Origin: Candidatus Aenigmatarchaeota archaeon
GTDB taxonomy: Archaea; Aenigmatarchaeota; Aenigmatarchaeia; QMZP01; QMZT01
Length of the DNA stretch: 64,000 nt
Reading direction: 5' to 3'
NCBI GenBank assembly: GCA_026397315.1
Contig: JAPLVC010000001.1
Coordinates: forward strand, 85,111-149,110
The notes beneath the pieces were generated by a model, which did not search any database, was not told the origin of the DNA, and saw nothing but the letters and a program-made list of their open reading frames with translations. Position numbers and translations under genes: made by a program. Numbering within the stretch: position 1 is the stretch's first letter; every line of letters starts with the position of its first letter. Of this stretch, positions 43,398 through 53,200 are shown piece after piece.

Positions 43398-43499
43398 TTT
43401 AATCACATGAGCTTGTTGCTATTTTATTATTTTGTTTAGCTGGTATTAATTTCAATTCCGTGCGGCGTCTTAAAAAGAAATCGTTTGAAACCGGCGGTA

Positions 43500-43766
43500 T
43501 CAGTTAAGCTCGAGCTTTTCTAGCTCTTCGTTGCCGAACGTCGTGACCGCGTCGATATGGCGAGGGTCTTTCTGCAGCACGACGAACACTTTCTCGAAAA
43601 TCAGGCCCTCTATCGCCTCGGGCTCGCTCTCCAGCAGGCTCTCCAAATCGAATTCCATCTCCCTCATGATTTCCAGGACTACCTTTTTCACCGTGACTTC
43701 CATGTCCCTCTCTTCCGTGTTGAATGCCATGCTTTCACTTTCTTTCGCTTTTTGGGTTCTAAACAT
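43500..43766 (-). CDS. Small acidic protein of unknown function (88 aa)
   Basis: The mostly helical acidic protein (EVTVKKVVLEIMREMEFDLESLLESEPEAIEGLIFEKV in pieces) ends TTFGNEELEKLELN. It overlaps the end of the phosphoesterase gene by 8 nt, and a later Met (MAFNTEERD) is an alternative start. Overlap and shared strand suggest translational coupling with the phosphoesterase. No domain recognised. Confidence 0.6.
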   Translation of the reverse strand: MFRTQKAKESESMAFNTEERDMEVTVKKVVLEIMREMEFDLESLLESEPEAIEGLIFEKVFVVLQKDPRHIDAVTTFGNEELEKLELN

Positions 43767-44340
43767 CAAATACCGCCACCTTCTGCGAAGGCAGGTCGAC
43801 GATCGCTGCCTTCCTGAATTCCGGAAGTGCCGCGTTCACGTATAGCGTGCCCTTGTGCTTCACGACGCCGGCCGATTCGTGTATGTGCCCGAACACGTGC
43901 ATTGCGGGCTTCAATCGCTCGATCACGTCTCTCAGCTCCGGCATGCCCGCGTTGCTGCCGAAATAGCTCATGTCGAGTATGTCGTAGGGCGGGTCGTGCG
44001 TTATGATTATGAGCTTCTTGGGGTCCTTCCCTTTTGCGAGCTTCTCTATCTCATCGTAATGGCCGTATTCCACGCCCAGGAAATAGTAACCCTTGTGCTC
44101 GGCGACCTCATTCACCAGCACCTTTACTCTCTTGCTTCGTGCCTTTAAATGCCTGTCCCAGTTGCCGTGGACGACGAAAGTGATAAAGCTGGTCGACGCG
44201 AACACTTTCGTGGCAAACTCTTCAGACAGGAAGTCGCCGGCATTGACTATCACATCGACTTTCTCCTTCGTCGCGAGCTTTTCGACCCGCTCGGCTATCT
44301 CCAAGTCACGATGATAGTCGGAAACGCACATTATTCTCAT
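43759..44340 (-). CDS. YfcE-type metallophosphoesterase
   Basis: The 193-residue calcineurin-fold phosphodiesterase has the motif series VSDYHRD, VNAGDFLS, VHGNWD, THDPPYD and FGHIHES. The small size and DxH-GD-GNxD-H-GHxH pattern match the YfcE/MJ0936 group, which hydrolyses phosphodiesters with Mn or Ni. The start MRIMCVSDYH at 44340 follows AAAGGAT; an upstream ATG at 44376 would add 12 residues. Confidence 0.85.
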   Translation of the reverse strand: MRIMCVSDYHRDLEIAERVEKLATKEKVDVIVNAGDFLSEEFATKVFASTSFITFVVHGNWDRHLKARSKRVKVLVNEVAEHKGYYFLGVEYGHYDEIEKLAKGKDPKKLIIITHDPPYDILDMSYFGSNAGMPELRDVIERLKPAMHVFGHIHESAGVVKHKGTLYVNAALPEFRKAAIVDLPSQKVAVFDV

Positions 44341-44397
44341 AGCAATCCTTTTTCGCGCATGTATTAATAAATTCACAGAGCAGCCAGCCGCCAGCAG

Positions 44398-45582
44398 TCA
44401 TGCCAGCAGATCCATGCACACGAGGACGATTGTTTCTGAAAAATGCACGAGTTCAGCGAGAGAAATATATTCATTTGACATGTGGGCAAGGCCCTTCCCG
44501 GGCGAGAAACCGACAGCAGTCACGCCCGCAGCGGCGAGCGGCTTGATGAGAGTCGTTCCTGAAATGCCTATGATCTCCGCCTTCTTCCCCGTCACCTCGA
44601 CGACGCGCTTCTTTATCATTCCAATCAGCGCATTGCCGCCGTCGACAGCGACGGGCTTCTGGTCGTCAATCACTTCAAGCGTGAATCTCGCTTTCTTATT
44701 TTTCTTCGCAACAGCGGCAAGCATCCTCTTCACATCGCCTATAATCGCTAGCGACGACTGCGACGGCAGATAGCGGATATCGATAGTCGCCTCACACTTC
44801 GCAGGCACGATATTCGCCGCTTCCCCGCCACGCACAATACCCAGATTCAGCGTCGGAGGCGAGAGAAGCGCATGTTTCTTGAATTTCATCCGCTTATCAT
44901 ATCCCTTCAAAAGTTTCAAGAATTCAACCATGTGCCAGACAGCGTTTATCCCTTCGTCAGGCGCAGAGCCATGTGCTTGCTTCCCGAACGACGTGACTTT
45001 CAAAAACAGCAACCCCTTTTCAGCGACGTCTATCTTCCTCAGCTCGTGCTCTATGTCAGGCACAATCGCATACTCAGCAGAAAGTCCGCATTCGTCGAGC
45101 AGGTAGCGCATGCCAGCTTTTGAGCCTGCTTCTTCATCCGCGACGCATGCGACAATGACCTGGCCGTGAAGCGACGATTCGACTTTCTTCAGCGTTTTCG
45201 CAGCCATGAGTATGCCGGCAAGCGGGCCTTTGTTGTCGACCGCGCCTCTGCCATAAATTTTATCACCATCGACGCGAGCCTTGAATGGGTTGGAATCCCA
45301 TCCCTCGCCTGCAGGGACGACATCCATATGGCACGCCAGAAGAAGGCGAGGGTGACCTTTGCCGATATAGCCGATGATGTTCGCCCGTCCCTTCTCCTTC
45401 TCAAATATGCGATAGGCAATCCCTTCAGTCTCGAAGAAGCGTTTCACAACGCCGGCCGCACGCGACTCGTTGCCGGGCGGATTAGTCGTGTCCTCAGCGA
45501 TAAGGTCAGAGAGCAGCTTTATGGTCTCGCTCCTCGCAGGCGTCGAAGGGCCTGAAGCATTTGAAGTTTTGCGAATCTCCAT
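44398..45582 (-). CDS. M20-family peptidase/deacylase (ArgE/DapE-like)
   Basis: The 394-residue zinc-dependent amidohydrolase has HMDVVPAGEGW (metal His and Asp), GRGAVDNKGPLAG (bridging Asp), VADEEAGSKAG (catalytic Glu followed by metal Glu) and an inserted dimerisation domain (KLLKGYDKRMKFKKHALLSPPTLNLGIVRGG in parts). The family covers acetylornithine deacetylase, succinyl-diaminopimelate desuccinylase and dipeptidases; no arginine or lysine pathway genes are nearby to decide. Confidence 0.87.
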   Translation of the reverse strand: MEIRKTSNASGPSTPARSETIKLLSDLIAEDTTNPPGNESRAAGVVKRFFETEGIAYRIFEKEKGRANIIGYIGKGHPRLLLACHMDVVPAGEGWDSNPFKARVDGDKIYGRGAVDNKGPLAGILMAAKTLKKVESSLHGQVIVACVADEEAGSKAGMRYLLDECGLSAEYAIVPDIEHELRKIDVAEKGLLFLKVTSFGKQAHGSAPDEGINAVWHMVEFLKLLKGYDKRMKFKKHALLSPPTLNLGIVRGGEAANIVPAKCEATIDIRYLPSQSSLAIIGDVKRMLAAVAKKNKKARFTLEVIDDQKPVAVDGGNALIGMIKKRVVEVTGKKAEIIGISGTTLIKPLAAAGVTAVGFSPGKGLAHMSNEYISLAELVHFSETIVLVCMDLLA

Positions 45583-45729
45583 GATTAATATTTCCCGCAG
45601 CCATACTAATAACCGATACGTCAGTTAGGACATTGCAAAAATATTCGACAACATTGAAGATGTCTCTCTGCCTGAGAATGAATTTTAATTTATAAGTCAA
45701 AAATTCAAAATTATTCAAGTGTTATTTCC

Positions 45730-46359
45730 ATGGCAGATCCATCTGTGGTGAATGAAACCTTTATACAATTATTAGTGGTAGTCGTATTTGTTTTGATTTA
45801 CTCTACTTTCATATATTATTTTGCTGGATCGAAACGAAAAGCAATAGAACAGAGAAAAAAACGTTTTTACAAAGCATTGGTAGAAGGTTTAAAAAATAAT
45901 TCCATAGAATCAATAGATGATGTTATAAACGTTTACAAAGGTATTTCTGGGTTAAGTTCAGAAAATTTAACATACAGATATCATTTAAGTAAATATTTGC
46001 GTCAATTTATGTATGAAATTATTTCTAAAAATAAATTATTAATTGAATCCGAACTGGATGATGAAACAATAATAAAATGGAAAGTTAAAATATCTAAATT
46101 TATTGAGAAAAATGAAGAATTTTCTCCATATGCAGATATACCTGCGGCAGAAAGAAATGTTCTAAGTGATATTTCAGTATTTATTGAGAAAAAGGATACA
46201 GAATCAATAAAAAGGAAAATAGGTGAATTAGCTGGAATGATTCAAGCCAGACAGGATGATATGAATAAAATTAGAAATATAAACAACTGGACAATTCCAC
46301 TTTCAGTGATAGGTCTTGTGTTAACGGTTATATTTGGTATATTAGCAATCACCACTTAA
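45730..46359 (+). CDS. Membrane protein with helical core, AT-rich island (209 aa)
   Basis: A hydrophobic helix at about residues 10-30 and another at about 187-207 flank about 155 soluble, charged, helix-forming residues (KRKAIEQRKKRFYKALVEGLK; ISKNKLLIESELDDETIIKWK). Both ends in the membrane put the core on one side, most likely inside, given the basic residues after helix 1. The gene is markedly more AT-rich than the core genes. TATA-like TTTATAAG lies about 45 nt upstream. No family recognised. Its neighbour is a trypsin-like protease on the same strand 150 nt away. Confidence 0.65.
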   Translation: MADPSVVNETFIQLLVVVVFVLIYSTFIYYFAGSKRKAIEQRKKRFYKALVEGLKNNSIESIDDVINVYKGISGLSSENLTYRYHLSKYLRQFMYEIISKNKLLIESELDDETIIKWKVKISKFIEKNEEFSPYADIPAAERNVLSDISVFIEKKDTESIKRKIGELAGMIQARQDDMNKIRNINNWTIPLSVIGLVLTVIFGILAITT

Positions 46360-46397
46360 TCAATTGAAAATTATTTATCTGGATCTCAATTTCGAAA

Positions 46398-46451
46398 AAC
46401 CGCTATATACTCGGTGCGTGCTCAGAAGAAAACGTATCGGTACTGGCGGTT
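46398..46451 (+). ncRNA. Candidate hairpin RNA in the protease island
   Basis: Three nested helices line up: AACCGC/GCGGTT (46398-46403 with 46446-46451), TAC/GTA (46408-46410 with 46440-46442) and TGCGT/ACGTA (46415-46419 with 46432-46436). They are separated by near-symmetric internal loops. The stretch is locally GC-rich in an AT-rich spacer, as structured RNAs often are. It could also be a regulatory site for the protease gene. Confidence 0.3.
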
Positions 46452-46462
46452 AGTGAATGAAA

Positions 46463-46474
46463 ATGTTTAAACAT
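46463..46474. promoter_or_regulatory. 12-bp palindrome upstream of the protease gene
   Basis: ATGTTTAAACAT is a perfect palindrome just upstream of a TATA-like TTTATATC (46480-46487), which lies about 25 nt before the protease ATG. The position is right for a repressor or activator site on a leaderless promoter. Confidence 0.35.
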
Positions 46475-46508
46475 AGTAATTTATATCCCATTCCAAATTC
46501 TCAAATAT

Positions 46509-47318
46509 ATGATAAAATCTTTATTACCTGAAGATTGGCACAAGATAATAATTTCAGTTGAAAAACACGATAAAATTAATGATATATATTTTCCAATAGG
46601 AACAGGGTTTCTGATAGGGTATAAAGGATTCACCGTTTTTGTAACTGCTAAACACATAGCTGAAATCATGGATAAAAATGAAGATATTTATTTAGCTTGG
46701 AATGCAAATGATAGTTCAATAATAAGAAAGAATTTCGAAAATTTAAAAAATGATTCAGAGTGGATATTTCACGAAAATTCTCAAATCGATATAGCAGTAA
46801 GATTTTTTAAATTATATTCCGAGTCAGATGATGTGAGAGTATTGGCTGAAAACCTTTTTGAAAGCTTTGAAGATGTAATGGAAGGAGATGATATTTTATT
46901 TCTTGGTTTTCCACTTCACATTTCAGAACCTAATAAAATCCACCCGGTGGTTAGAAGTGGTATAATAGCATATAGAAAAGAAAATAAAAACTTCCTGATA
47001 GATGCAAATGTTTTTCCTGGAAGTAGTGGAAGTCCTGTTTTTTTAAAAACAAGTGCAATAACATATGAAAAAGGAAATTTCAACTTGGGTAAAGTTAGAA
47101 TACCAAAATTAGTTGGAATAATAATCGAAGCTTTACTTTATGATGACATCGCAATTAGTCAGCAAACAAAAAGGCATGTGGTTACTTTTTCAGAAAATGC
47201 TGGTTTTGGTGTTGTCTTATCTGTGGATTTAATAAATGATATACTAGAAAGTCAAAATTTTCAAATGCTATTTGAAAAAATAAAAAAAATAGACGCTGAA
47301 ATAAATAAAGATAAATGA
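46509..47318 (+). CDS. Trypsin-like serine protease (cytoplasmic)
   Basis: The 269-residue protein shows the chymotrypsin-fold triad: H49 in VFVTAKHIAEI, D94 in SQIDIAVRFF and S173 in VFPGSSGSPVF. FPIGTGFLIG is the usual first strand. No signal peptide or membrane helix is visible, so it seems to act inside the cell, unlike HtrA proteases, and it has no PDZ domain. It is AT-rich, like the gene before it. Proteases of this shape occur as effectors in bacterial defence and stress modules, but no such partner is proven here. Confidence 0.78.
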   Translation: MIKSLLPEDWHKIIISVEKHDKINDIYFPIGTGFLIGYKGFTVFVTAKHIAEIMDKNEDIYLAWNANDSSIIRKNFENLKNDSEWIFHENSQIDIAVRFFKLYSESDDVRVLAENLFESFEDVMEGDDILFLGFPLHISEPNKIHPVVRSGIIAYRKENKNFLIDANVFPGSSGSPVFLKTSAITYEKGNFNLGKVRIPKLVGIIIEALLYDDIAISQQTKRHVVTFSENAGFGVVLSVDLINDILESQNFQMLFEKIKKIDAEINKDK

Positions 47319-47373
47319 ATAAAAGATAATTCAATTAATTTTATTGTAAAAATCATTGCTGTATAATCTCTAA

Positions 47374-47574
47374 TTATTTTTTTCTTTTTATGGGTATTAT
47401 TGAGCCTGCCATATACGCAATTACCATTAAAACAATTCCAATCAGTCCTAACACGAGAAGGCTACTCCAATCATTCACATCTTTGCTAAAATCTTTAAAG
47501 GCGACTAATGCTTGAATAAATGCAGTTAATGCTAAAATCAAAGTTGCTTTCTCAACCATATTTTCTTTAGTCAT
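47374..47574 (-). CDS. Small two-helix membrane protein (66 aa)
   Basis: The protein has two hydrophobic helices (about 8-26 and 38-58) separated by a short polar loop (KDFSKDVNDWSS), with a basic end PIKRKK. AT-rich like the genes on its left. It follows the MBF1 gene by 9 nt on the same strand and may be co-transcribed with it. No family recognised. Confidence 0.55.
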   Translation of the reverse strand: MTKENMVEKATLILALTAFIQALVAFKDFSKDVNDWSSLLVLGLIGIVLMVIAYMAGSIIPIKRKK

Positions 47575-47583
47575 GTTTACCGT

Positions 47584-47967
47584 CTATTTAACATACAATT
47601 CCAATCGATAAAATCGTTCTATCCTCTTTGCTGTTGCGTCGTCGGGCTTGAAGCCGCCCTCGATGCGCTTGTACATCTGGCGGGAGATGTTCATCTTGTC
47701 CGCGGCCTCGTCCTGGGTGAGATTCGCTTTTTCGCGTGCATGGCGGATTTTTGACGAGAAGTCTTGCGCTAGCTCGCTGTCGCTTTCTATCGATTCCGCC
47801 CTGGGCGCGCTAGAGATGCTGTGCTGGGGCTGGAGGAATACCTTTTTCGGCTGGTAGACTTCCTTGCCGAGCTTCGCGCAGTCTTCGCACACGCTGAGAA
47901 TGACGCCGTCGATTTCGGCTTTTTTTGCGCCAGAAGTATCCTTTCCGCAAACCTCGCATTCAGACAT
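47584..47967 (-). CDS. mbf1: Multiprotein bridging factor 1 (zinc ribbon + HTH)
   Basis: The 127-residue protein has an N-terminal zinc ribbon (CEVCGKDTSG ... CEDCAKLG) and a C-terminal Cro/C1-type helix-turn-helix (ANLTQDEAADKMNISRQMYKRIEGG). This is archaeal MBF1, a transcription coactivator or ribosome-associated factor. The start is MSECEVCG at 47967. Confidence 0.92.
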   Translation of the reverse strand: MSECEVCGKDTSGAKKAEIDGVILSVCEDCAKLGKEVYQPKKVFLQPQHSISSAPRAESIESDSELAQDFSSKIRHAREKANLTQDEAADKMNISRQMYKRIEGGFKPDDATAKRIERFYRLELYVK

Positions 47968-48015
47968 AGAAATGCGCACTCTCTTATCGCTTGGTTAAAA
48001 TTCAATTGGCTTAGC

Positions 48016-49164
48016 TTAGTAAGCTATGCCCACCTTGACGCCATTGATTTCCCAGCTGCCCGTGCCTGCGAACGATATCGTGTTGGCTCCCTCGATTACG
48101 TCGCTGGATGTGAAGTCGAGCGTATTCGCGCCCGCACGCACTGACTGTATGTTGAGCTGGTTGTCGTTTATCTTTATGTTCAGGACGCCCTGCTTGTATG
48201 TGCTGTTCACGACGAACTCGATGCGTCCTTTGCCATTCGCCTTGAGCAGGTTCAGGTTCTCGCTGGTCACTGTGAAGTCGCGCTCTTTTACAGAGCTGCC
48301 TGCAGCGACGACCACGTCGAACTCAGCATCGTCAATCTCGTATACGCTGTCCGACTTGAATGAAAGCACGTTGTCGCCTATCTTGAGCATGTTGCCGATT
48401 TGGGAATACTGGAACTCCTTGGACACGACGTGCTCTGGATTCGAGGAGCTGTATATGTCGTTGCCGTTGAGCTTGACGCGTATCAGGCCGGACTGCCCGC
48501 TGGTTGTGTAGAACTTGAGCACGCCCTTGCTCCACGTTTCCACTTCGTTGGGATATATCTTGAATGACATGAACTTCTCCGGTCCGTATTCTGCGACGAC
48601 TGCGAAGTTCTGGAGGCCGTAATATGTCGAGGCCCAGAAATACATGCCGGGCGTCGATGCGCTCAGCTCTAACGTATTCGATTCTTTCACGTCGGCCGGG
48701 TCTATAACAATATCATACCTGTTGAGATTCGCCAGCTTCTCGAAAACGACCTTGTCGTTCCATTTTACAATAAGGTTTCCATATAGGTTAGTCTCTCCCA
48801 TGTCGAACGATACCTTTACGTCGCGTATGCTGCCGAGCACGTTCGGGTCGACGTATATCTCGAACTTCTTGGGATCGCCGCCGAAATACCCTTGGGAAAC
48901 GCCGAGATTCGGAAGGCTCTTGAGCGTGTCGGACTGGGTCTCTCCGAGCGTGAAGGATCCGAATCGTATCGCCCTGACGACTTCGTTCTGCGAGACGCCT
49001 ACGTTGCCCAGATCGAAAGAAGCAAGAGACTTGTAGTTTCCAGTGGCTCCGCCGCCCTGGCCGGGCCAGTTGCCTTCGGCCATCTGGGCCAGAGGTCCGC
49101 CTACGACCATGAGCGCCGCTATCGCCACGAGCGCTATTATCAGAATAACGATGAACTCGTCCAT
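48016..49164 (-). CDS. Membrane-anchored beta-rich surface protein of unknown function
   Basis: A single N-terminal helix (EFIVILIIALVAIAALMVVGG) is followed by a Gly/Gln-rich linker and about 340 residues of beta-rich sequence with repeated strand patterns (GVLNIKINDNQLNIQSV; SGLIRVKLNGNDIYSS; GNLIVKWNDKVVFEKL), each followed by N-x-L or similar. The three similar strand-turn units suggest tandem beta-sandwich domains exposed on the cell surface. There are no cysteines. The divergent gene is Pelota. Confidence 0.7.
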   Translation of the reverse strand: MDEFIVILIIALVAIAALMVVGGPLAQMAEGNWPGQGGGATGNYKSLASFDLGNVGVSQNEVVRAIRFGSFTLGETQSDTLKSLPNLGVSQGYFGGDPKKFEIYVDPNVLGSIRDVKVSFDMGETNLYGNLIVKWNDKVVFEKLANLNRYDIVIDPADVKESNTLELSASTPGMYFWASTYYGLQNFAVVAEYGPEKFMSFKIYPNEVETWSKGVLKFYTTSGQSGLIRVKLNGNDIYSSSNPEHVVSKEFQYSQIGNMLKIGDNVLSFKSDSVYEIDDAEFDVVVAAGSSVKERDFTVTSENLNLLKANGKGRIEFVVNSTYKQGVLNIKINDNQLNIQSVRAGANTLDFTSSDVIEGANTISFAGTGSWEINGVKVGIAY

Positions 49165-49274
49165 ATTGATTCTATCGGGAGAATGCTTTAAATCTTTATT
49201 TTATACGCCTCCACAAATTAAATCAGGTAGTGTATAAGCTGAACGCGGGAGCGATACGGAAGCAACGTGAAAAC

Positions 49275-50279
49275 ATGAAAATACTGCACAGGGACATGAA
49301 GGAGCAGGTGCTGAAGCTCCACCCCGAGACCATGGAGGATCTGTGGCATCTCGAGAAAGTGATTGAGCCCGGCGATCTGATTACCTCTAGGACTCTCCGC
49401 AAGACTTCGATTAAAAGCGGCGGCGACTACGAATACGGCGATAAGAAGCCCATGGTCCTGACCATACGCCTGGAGAAGATGGAACTGCAGAAGGACTCCG
49501 GCGTGCTTCGACTGAGCGGGCCCATCGCATCAGGTCCGCCTGAAGTGCCGCTCAATTCTTACCATTCCATGAGCATAGAGGTAGGCAGCGTGCTGTCCAT
49601 ACAGAAGAAGCGGTGGAAGTCGCATCAGCTCGACAGGCTGGAGAAGGCGAAGGTGAAGAAGGCGAAGCTGCTCATATGCGTGCTCGACAGGGAGGACGCA
49701 GATTTCGCTGTCCTCAGCGAGGCTGGCATAGAGATGAAGGCGAGCGTGACCAATTACGACAGGGAACACATGGAAAAGTATTATGAGGAGATAATAGCGT
49801 ATCTCAAGACGCAGGATTCGCAAACGATAGTGATTGGCGGGCCGGGGTTCGAGCGCGAGAACCTGCAGCGTCACATAAGGGCTAACCACAAGGACTTCGC
49901 CAAGAACATCATAGTGGAGCACGCGAGTTCGACGGGCATGAACGGCGTGCAGGAGATACTCAAGAAATCCGCTAACCGCATTTTAAAAGAGACGCGCGTC
50001 GCGAAGGAAGCGGAATACGTCAATGAAGTGATGAAGCGCATAAAGACGGACGGCTTAGTTGTGTACGGGCCGAAAGAGACTGCTAAGGCGGTAGCGATGG
50101 GCGCGGTCGAGACGCTGCTAGTCTCGCAGGAAAAGGTCGATGAATTCGAGCATCTGATGGAAGCGGAGGAGAAAATGGCCGGGAACGTCGTCGTCATAGC
50201 GAGCGACCACGAGCTGGGCGAGCAGTTCCTGCACCTCGGCGGGATCGCAGGTTTTCTGAGATTCAAGACGGATTTTTAA
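49275..50279 (+). CDS. pelA: mRNA surveillance protein Pelota (Dom34)
   Basis: The 334-residue eRF1-related protein has an N-terminal Sm-like domain (MKILHRDMKEQVLKLHPET, TLRKTSIKSGGDYEYGDKK), central and C-terminal domains (AKLLICVLDREDADFAVLS; VIGGPGFERENLQRHI; VIASDHELGEQFLHLGGIAGFLRF), but no GGQ motif. It rescues stalled ribosomes with aABCE1/aEF1A. The conserved MKIL start at 49275 is chosen over the upstream GTG at 49230. Confidence 0.95.
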   Translation: MKILHRDMKEQVLKLHPETMEDLWHLEKVIEPGDLITSRTLRKTSIKSGGDYEYGDKKPMVLTIRLEKMELQKDSGVLRLSGPIASGPPEVPLNSYHSMSIEVGSVLSIQKKRWKSHQLDRLEKAKVKKAKLLICVLDREDADFAVLSEAGIEMKASVTNYDREHMEKYYEEIIAYLKTQDSQTIVIGGPGFERENLQRHIRANHKDFAKNIIVEHASSTGMNGVQEILKKSANRILKETRVAKEAEYVNEVMKRIKTDGLVVYGPKETAKAVAMGAVETLLVSQEKVDEFEHLMEAEEKMAGNVVVIASDHELGEQFLHLGGIAGFLRFKTDF

Positions 50280-50292
50280 ATCTCTTTAAAAT

Positions 50293-53200
50293 CTATTTTT
50301 TGCTTATCAGCACGAAGTAAAGCGCCCCTGCCAAAAGTATGAGTGCTATCGCTGCCGAATCGCCGAGCTCTGAGAAGTTGGGCGGCATGTCTACTCTGAT
50401 ATCGACAGTGTCCTCGTCGGAAAGCGTTATGTCGTTCTGGGAGATGCCGTTTAACTGAAGTAAAAATCCTTCCATGGCCGGCACCAGCCTGGCGTAGATA
50501 ATCTTTTCTTCAGCCGGATTGAGCACCATGCTGATATTGGTCGCGTCGTTCTCCACGAACCTGCCGTAGTTGGGCGCTAGCGCTAGCGTAATGTTGTCTG
50601 CCTGGTCGTGTATGTTCCTTATCTCCAGCGCTATCAGGTCCGCGGAGCCGAGGATTGTCCTGTATTCATCGACGACGAGGAAGTTGCAGATGGAGTGGTA
50701 ATATACGGAGTAATAGAAGTAACTGTTCGGCGCGCTGGGAGGCAGGTATTCCATCATCGTCGAATTCTGCGCCATGATGTAGTAGTCGACTTCGCGGATG
50801 CTCTCGGCTTCGGAAACGTTTATTTTTATGGTGACGTTGCACTGCCTCGTGTTGTAGCATCTCGCTTCCGTCCACTGCAAAGGCAGCATGCCTAGAGTGT
50901 GGTTCGCGTAGAAAACCGTGATGTTTATGTTTTCCGTAACTGAAGGCAGGGCGGAGACGCTTATAATAACGTTCCTCCTGTTCGGGACTTTGCCACCGTT
51001 CCTGACGTTGAGTTTGGTCGTGTTCTCTGTCAAAGAGAATGACACGAGCTTCGGTATGTATACGGTTATGTTCGCGTCCCATGCCGGCTTGGACTCGACG
51101 TTGCCAGCGATATCGGTAGCGACCGACTTGAAGAAGAACGTGTAGTTGTTCGGGTCCTGAACCCACCACAGTTCCTTGGTTGTGTCGAACGTGTATAGCG
51201 TGAGGTTGGTGCACGCGCCTCCGGCGAAGGGTATGGTGTAGTTCTCGCTGGAGCACTGGCCGTTGTTATTGTTGCAATACCTGTATACTACGTTGTAGCA
51301 TTTCACCCCGCTGTGTGCGTCGCTGCCGCTCCAGGAAATGTTGAAGACCTTGTTCATGACGAAGGCGCCGGAACTGGGACTAATCATCTGGGACGAGGGG
51401 CTCACGTAATCTATGCCCACCCTGGTTACAACGACGTTTACGTTGTTGCCCTTGGTGTCGTTGGACCAGACCCTGAAAGTGTAGTTGTTGGCGTTCGTGT
51501 TCGGCGCGACGGACGTGATGACGAATGGCGCGTCATATATGTCGCCGCTCTCCAGGGTCATCTGTGTCCACGTGCCGTTCGTCGTCGAGTTCTCCCAGCG
51601 GTAGCGCACGCTCGCGACGCCCTGGCTGTCCGTGACGGTCGCTGTCACGTCGAAGCTTGTTCTGAACCATTTCGGGGTAGGTTTGGTTATGGTTATGGCG
51701 GGAGGCTGCCTGTCTATGCGGACGTTGTTGACGGTCGCGCTGCCGACGTTGCCTATCGTGTCGTTGGCGCTCACGTTTATCGTGTAGTAGCCGTCGGAAA
51801 CGGCAAGCACGCTGAACGTCGCTATGTAAGCGTTGCCGATATTACGCGTTATGGGTATCCATGGGCCATTAGCTGTCGAATTCTGCCACCTGTATCTAGC
51901 GCCGCTTATGGGCGAATACGTGTCCGTCACCGTGGCGTTGACCGCGAAATCCGCGTTGTAAATGTCGTTCTGTTTTGGAGTGTTTATGATTATGGAAGGC
52001 CCCGATTTGTCGACGGCAAAGGTGCGGGCAACGCTGTCCTCTTTAAGCGTCCATCCATCATTGGCGAAGAAGTCAGAGTAGAGGCCGCAGTAGTCCACTG
52101 TCCATATGCCCTCAGGGTCGCCGGATTTTATGGTGTAGTTATACGAGGCGTCAGTGCCCCAGTTGTCGAAAATGATTTTGTTGCTATTGGGCTTTATGAC
52201 AGAGCATTCGGAAAGGATGGTAAAGCCGGAAGGCGACTTTGTGACGCCCGTGAGGTTTATCCTGAAAGTGTAGCCGACGCCGTACGAGCCGGCCGGGTAA
52301 ACATAAGAAGCCCAGTTGCCAGTGACCTTTGTCGAAACGCCGCCGGTTATGCATGATGTGAAGCTGTTGCCGCAGACGGCGTCGTCGTCGCATTTGTATG
52401 AGCCCGTCCTGCCGCAGTTCTGGTTTATCCACACCCGCTCGTTACCGCTGCCTGCGGCCAGGACGCTGCAGTTGAGCATGCACCCTCCGCTGTAGCAGTT
52501 GCCGCTCGTGGCGTTGCATATGCCAGGCGTGAACAGGCAGGGCTGCCCGCAAACCAGTCCCTGGCACGCGTTCGTCTCGAGGTGGAAAGTGTTGCTCTGT
52601 TTCGCCGCCTCCGTGTTGCCGGCGCTGTCATTCGAATAGAAGCATACCTTGAGTTCGCATATCTTGCCGAAGGGACAGGTGACGTTTTTCTTTACACTAC
52701 CGGCGTTTACCGTTATATATGTTCCCGCGGTCACGCAGTCCTGGGTGGAGTTTATGATTTTGTATCTCGTCTTGCTGCACCAAGCGCCACCGGTGTCCAA
52801 GCATTCGAGCGTGAATTCCGTCCAGTTCTGGCCAGGGTAATCGCCGCCGTTCGGGATTATCGCCGTAATCGGCGCTGTCATATCCTTCCAAATGCCGTTG
52901 GAACATATCCCGCCATGCAATGGAATCGGGTACGGGTCGCCGTTGCTGTAGCAGATGCCGTCTGAGACACAATCGTTCGCCTGGTCGCAGCAGGCGTCGT
53001 CGCTCGTGCTGTTGGTGCAGACGAAACCGTCGCAGACTCTCGTTCTTACGTGCTCGCTGGGATCGTCGCCGCAGCAGCATGACGTCTGGACTCCGGCTGT
53101 CATGGGGTCGCAGTCATCGCCGCCGAGGGTCCATCTGTTCGCGCCGGCGCACGTGTTGCACGTGTGGCTCGTGGCGTCCGGGTCGTATGTCTTCGAGGCG

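Noticed and set aside
51313..52356. A 347-codon plus-strand frame opposite the 1373-residue protein
   Set aside because: The minus-strand gene has a signal peptide, Ig domains and an anchor; the plus frame has none and is Val/Arg/Tyr-rich shadow.
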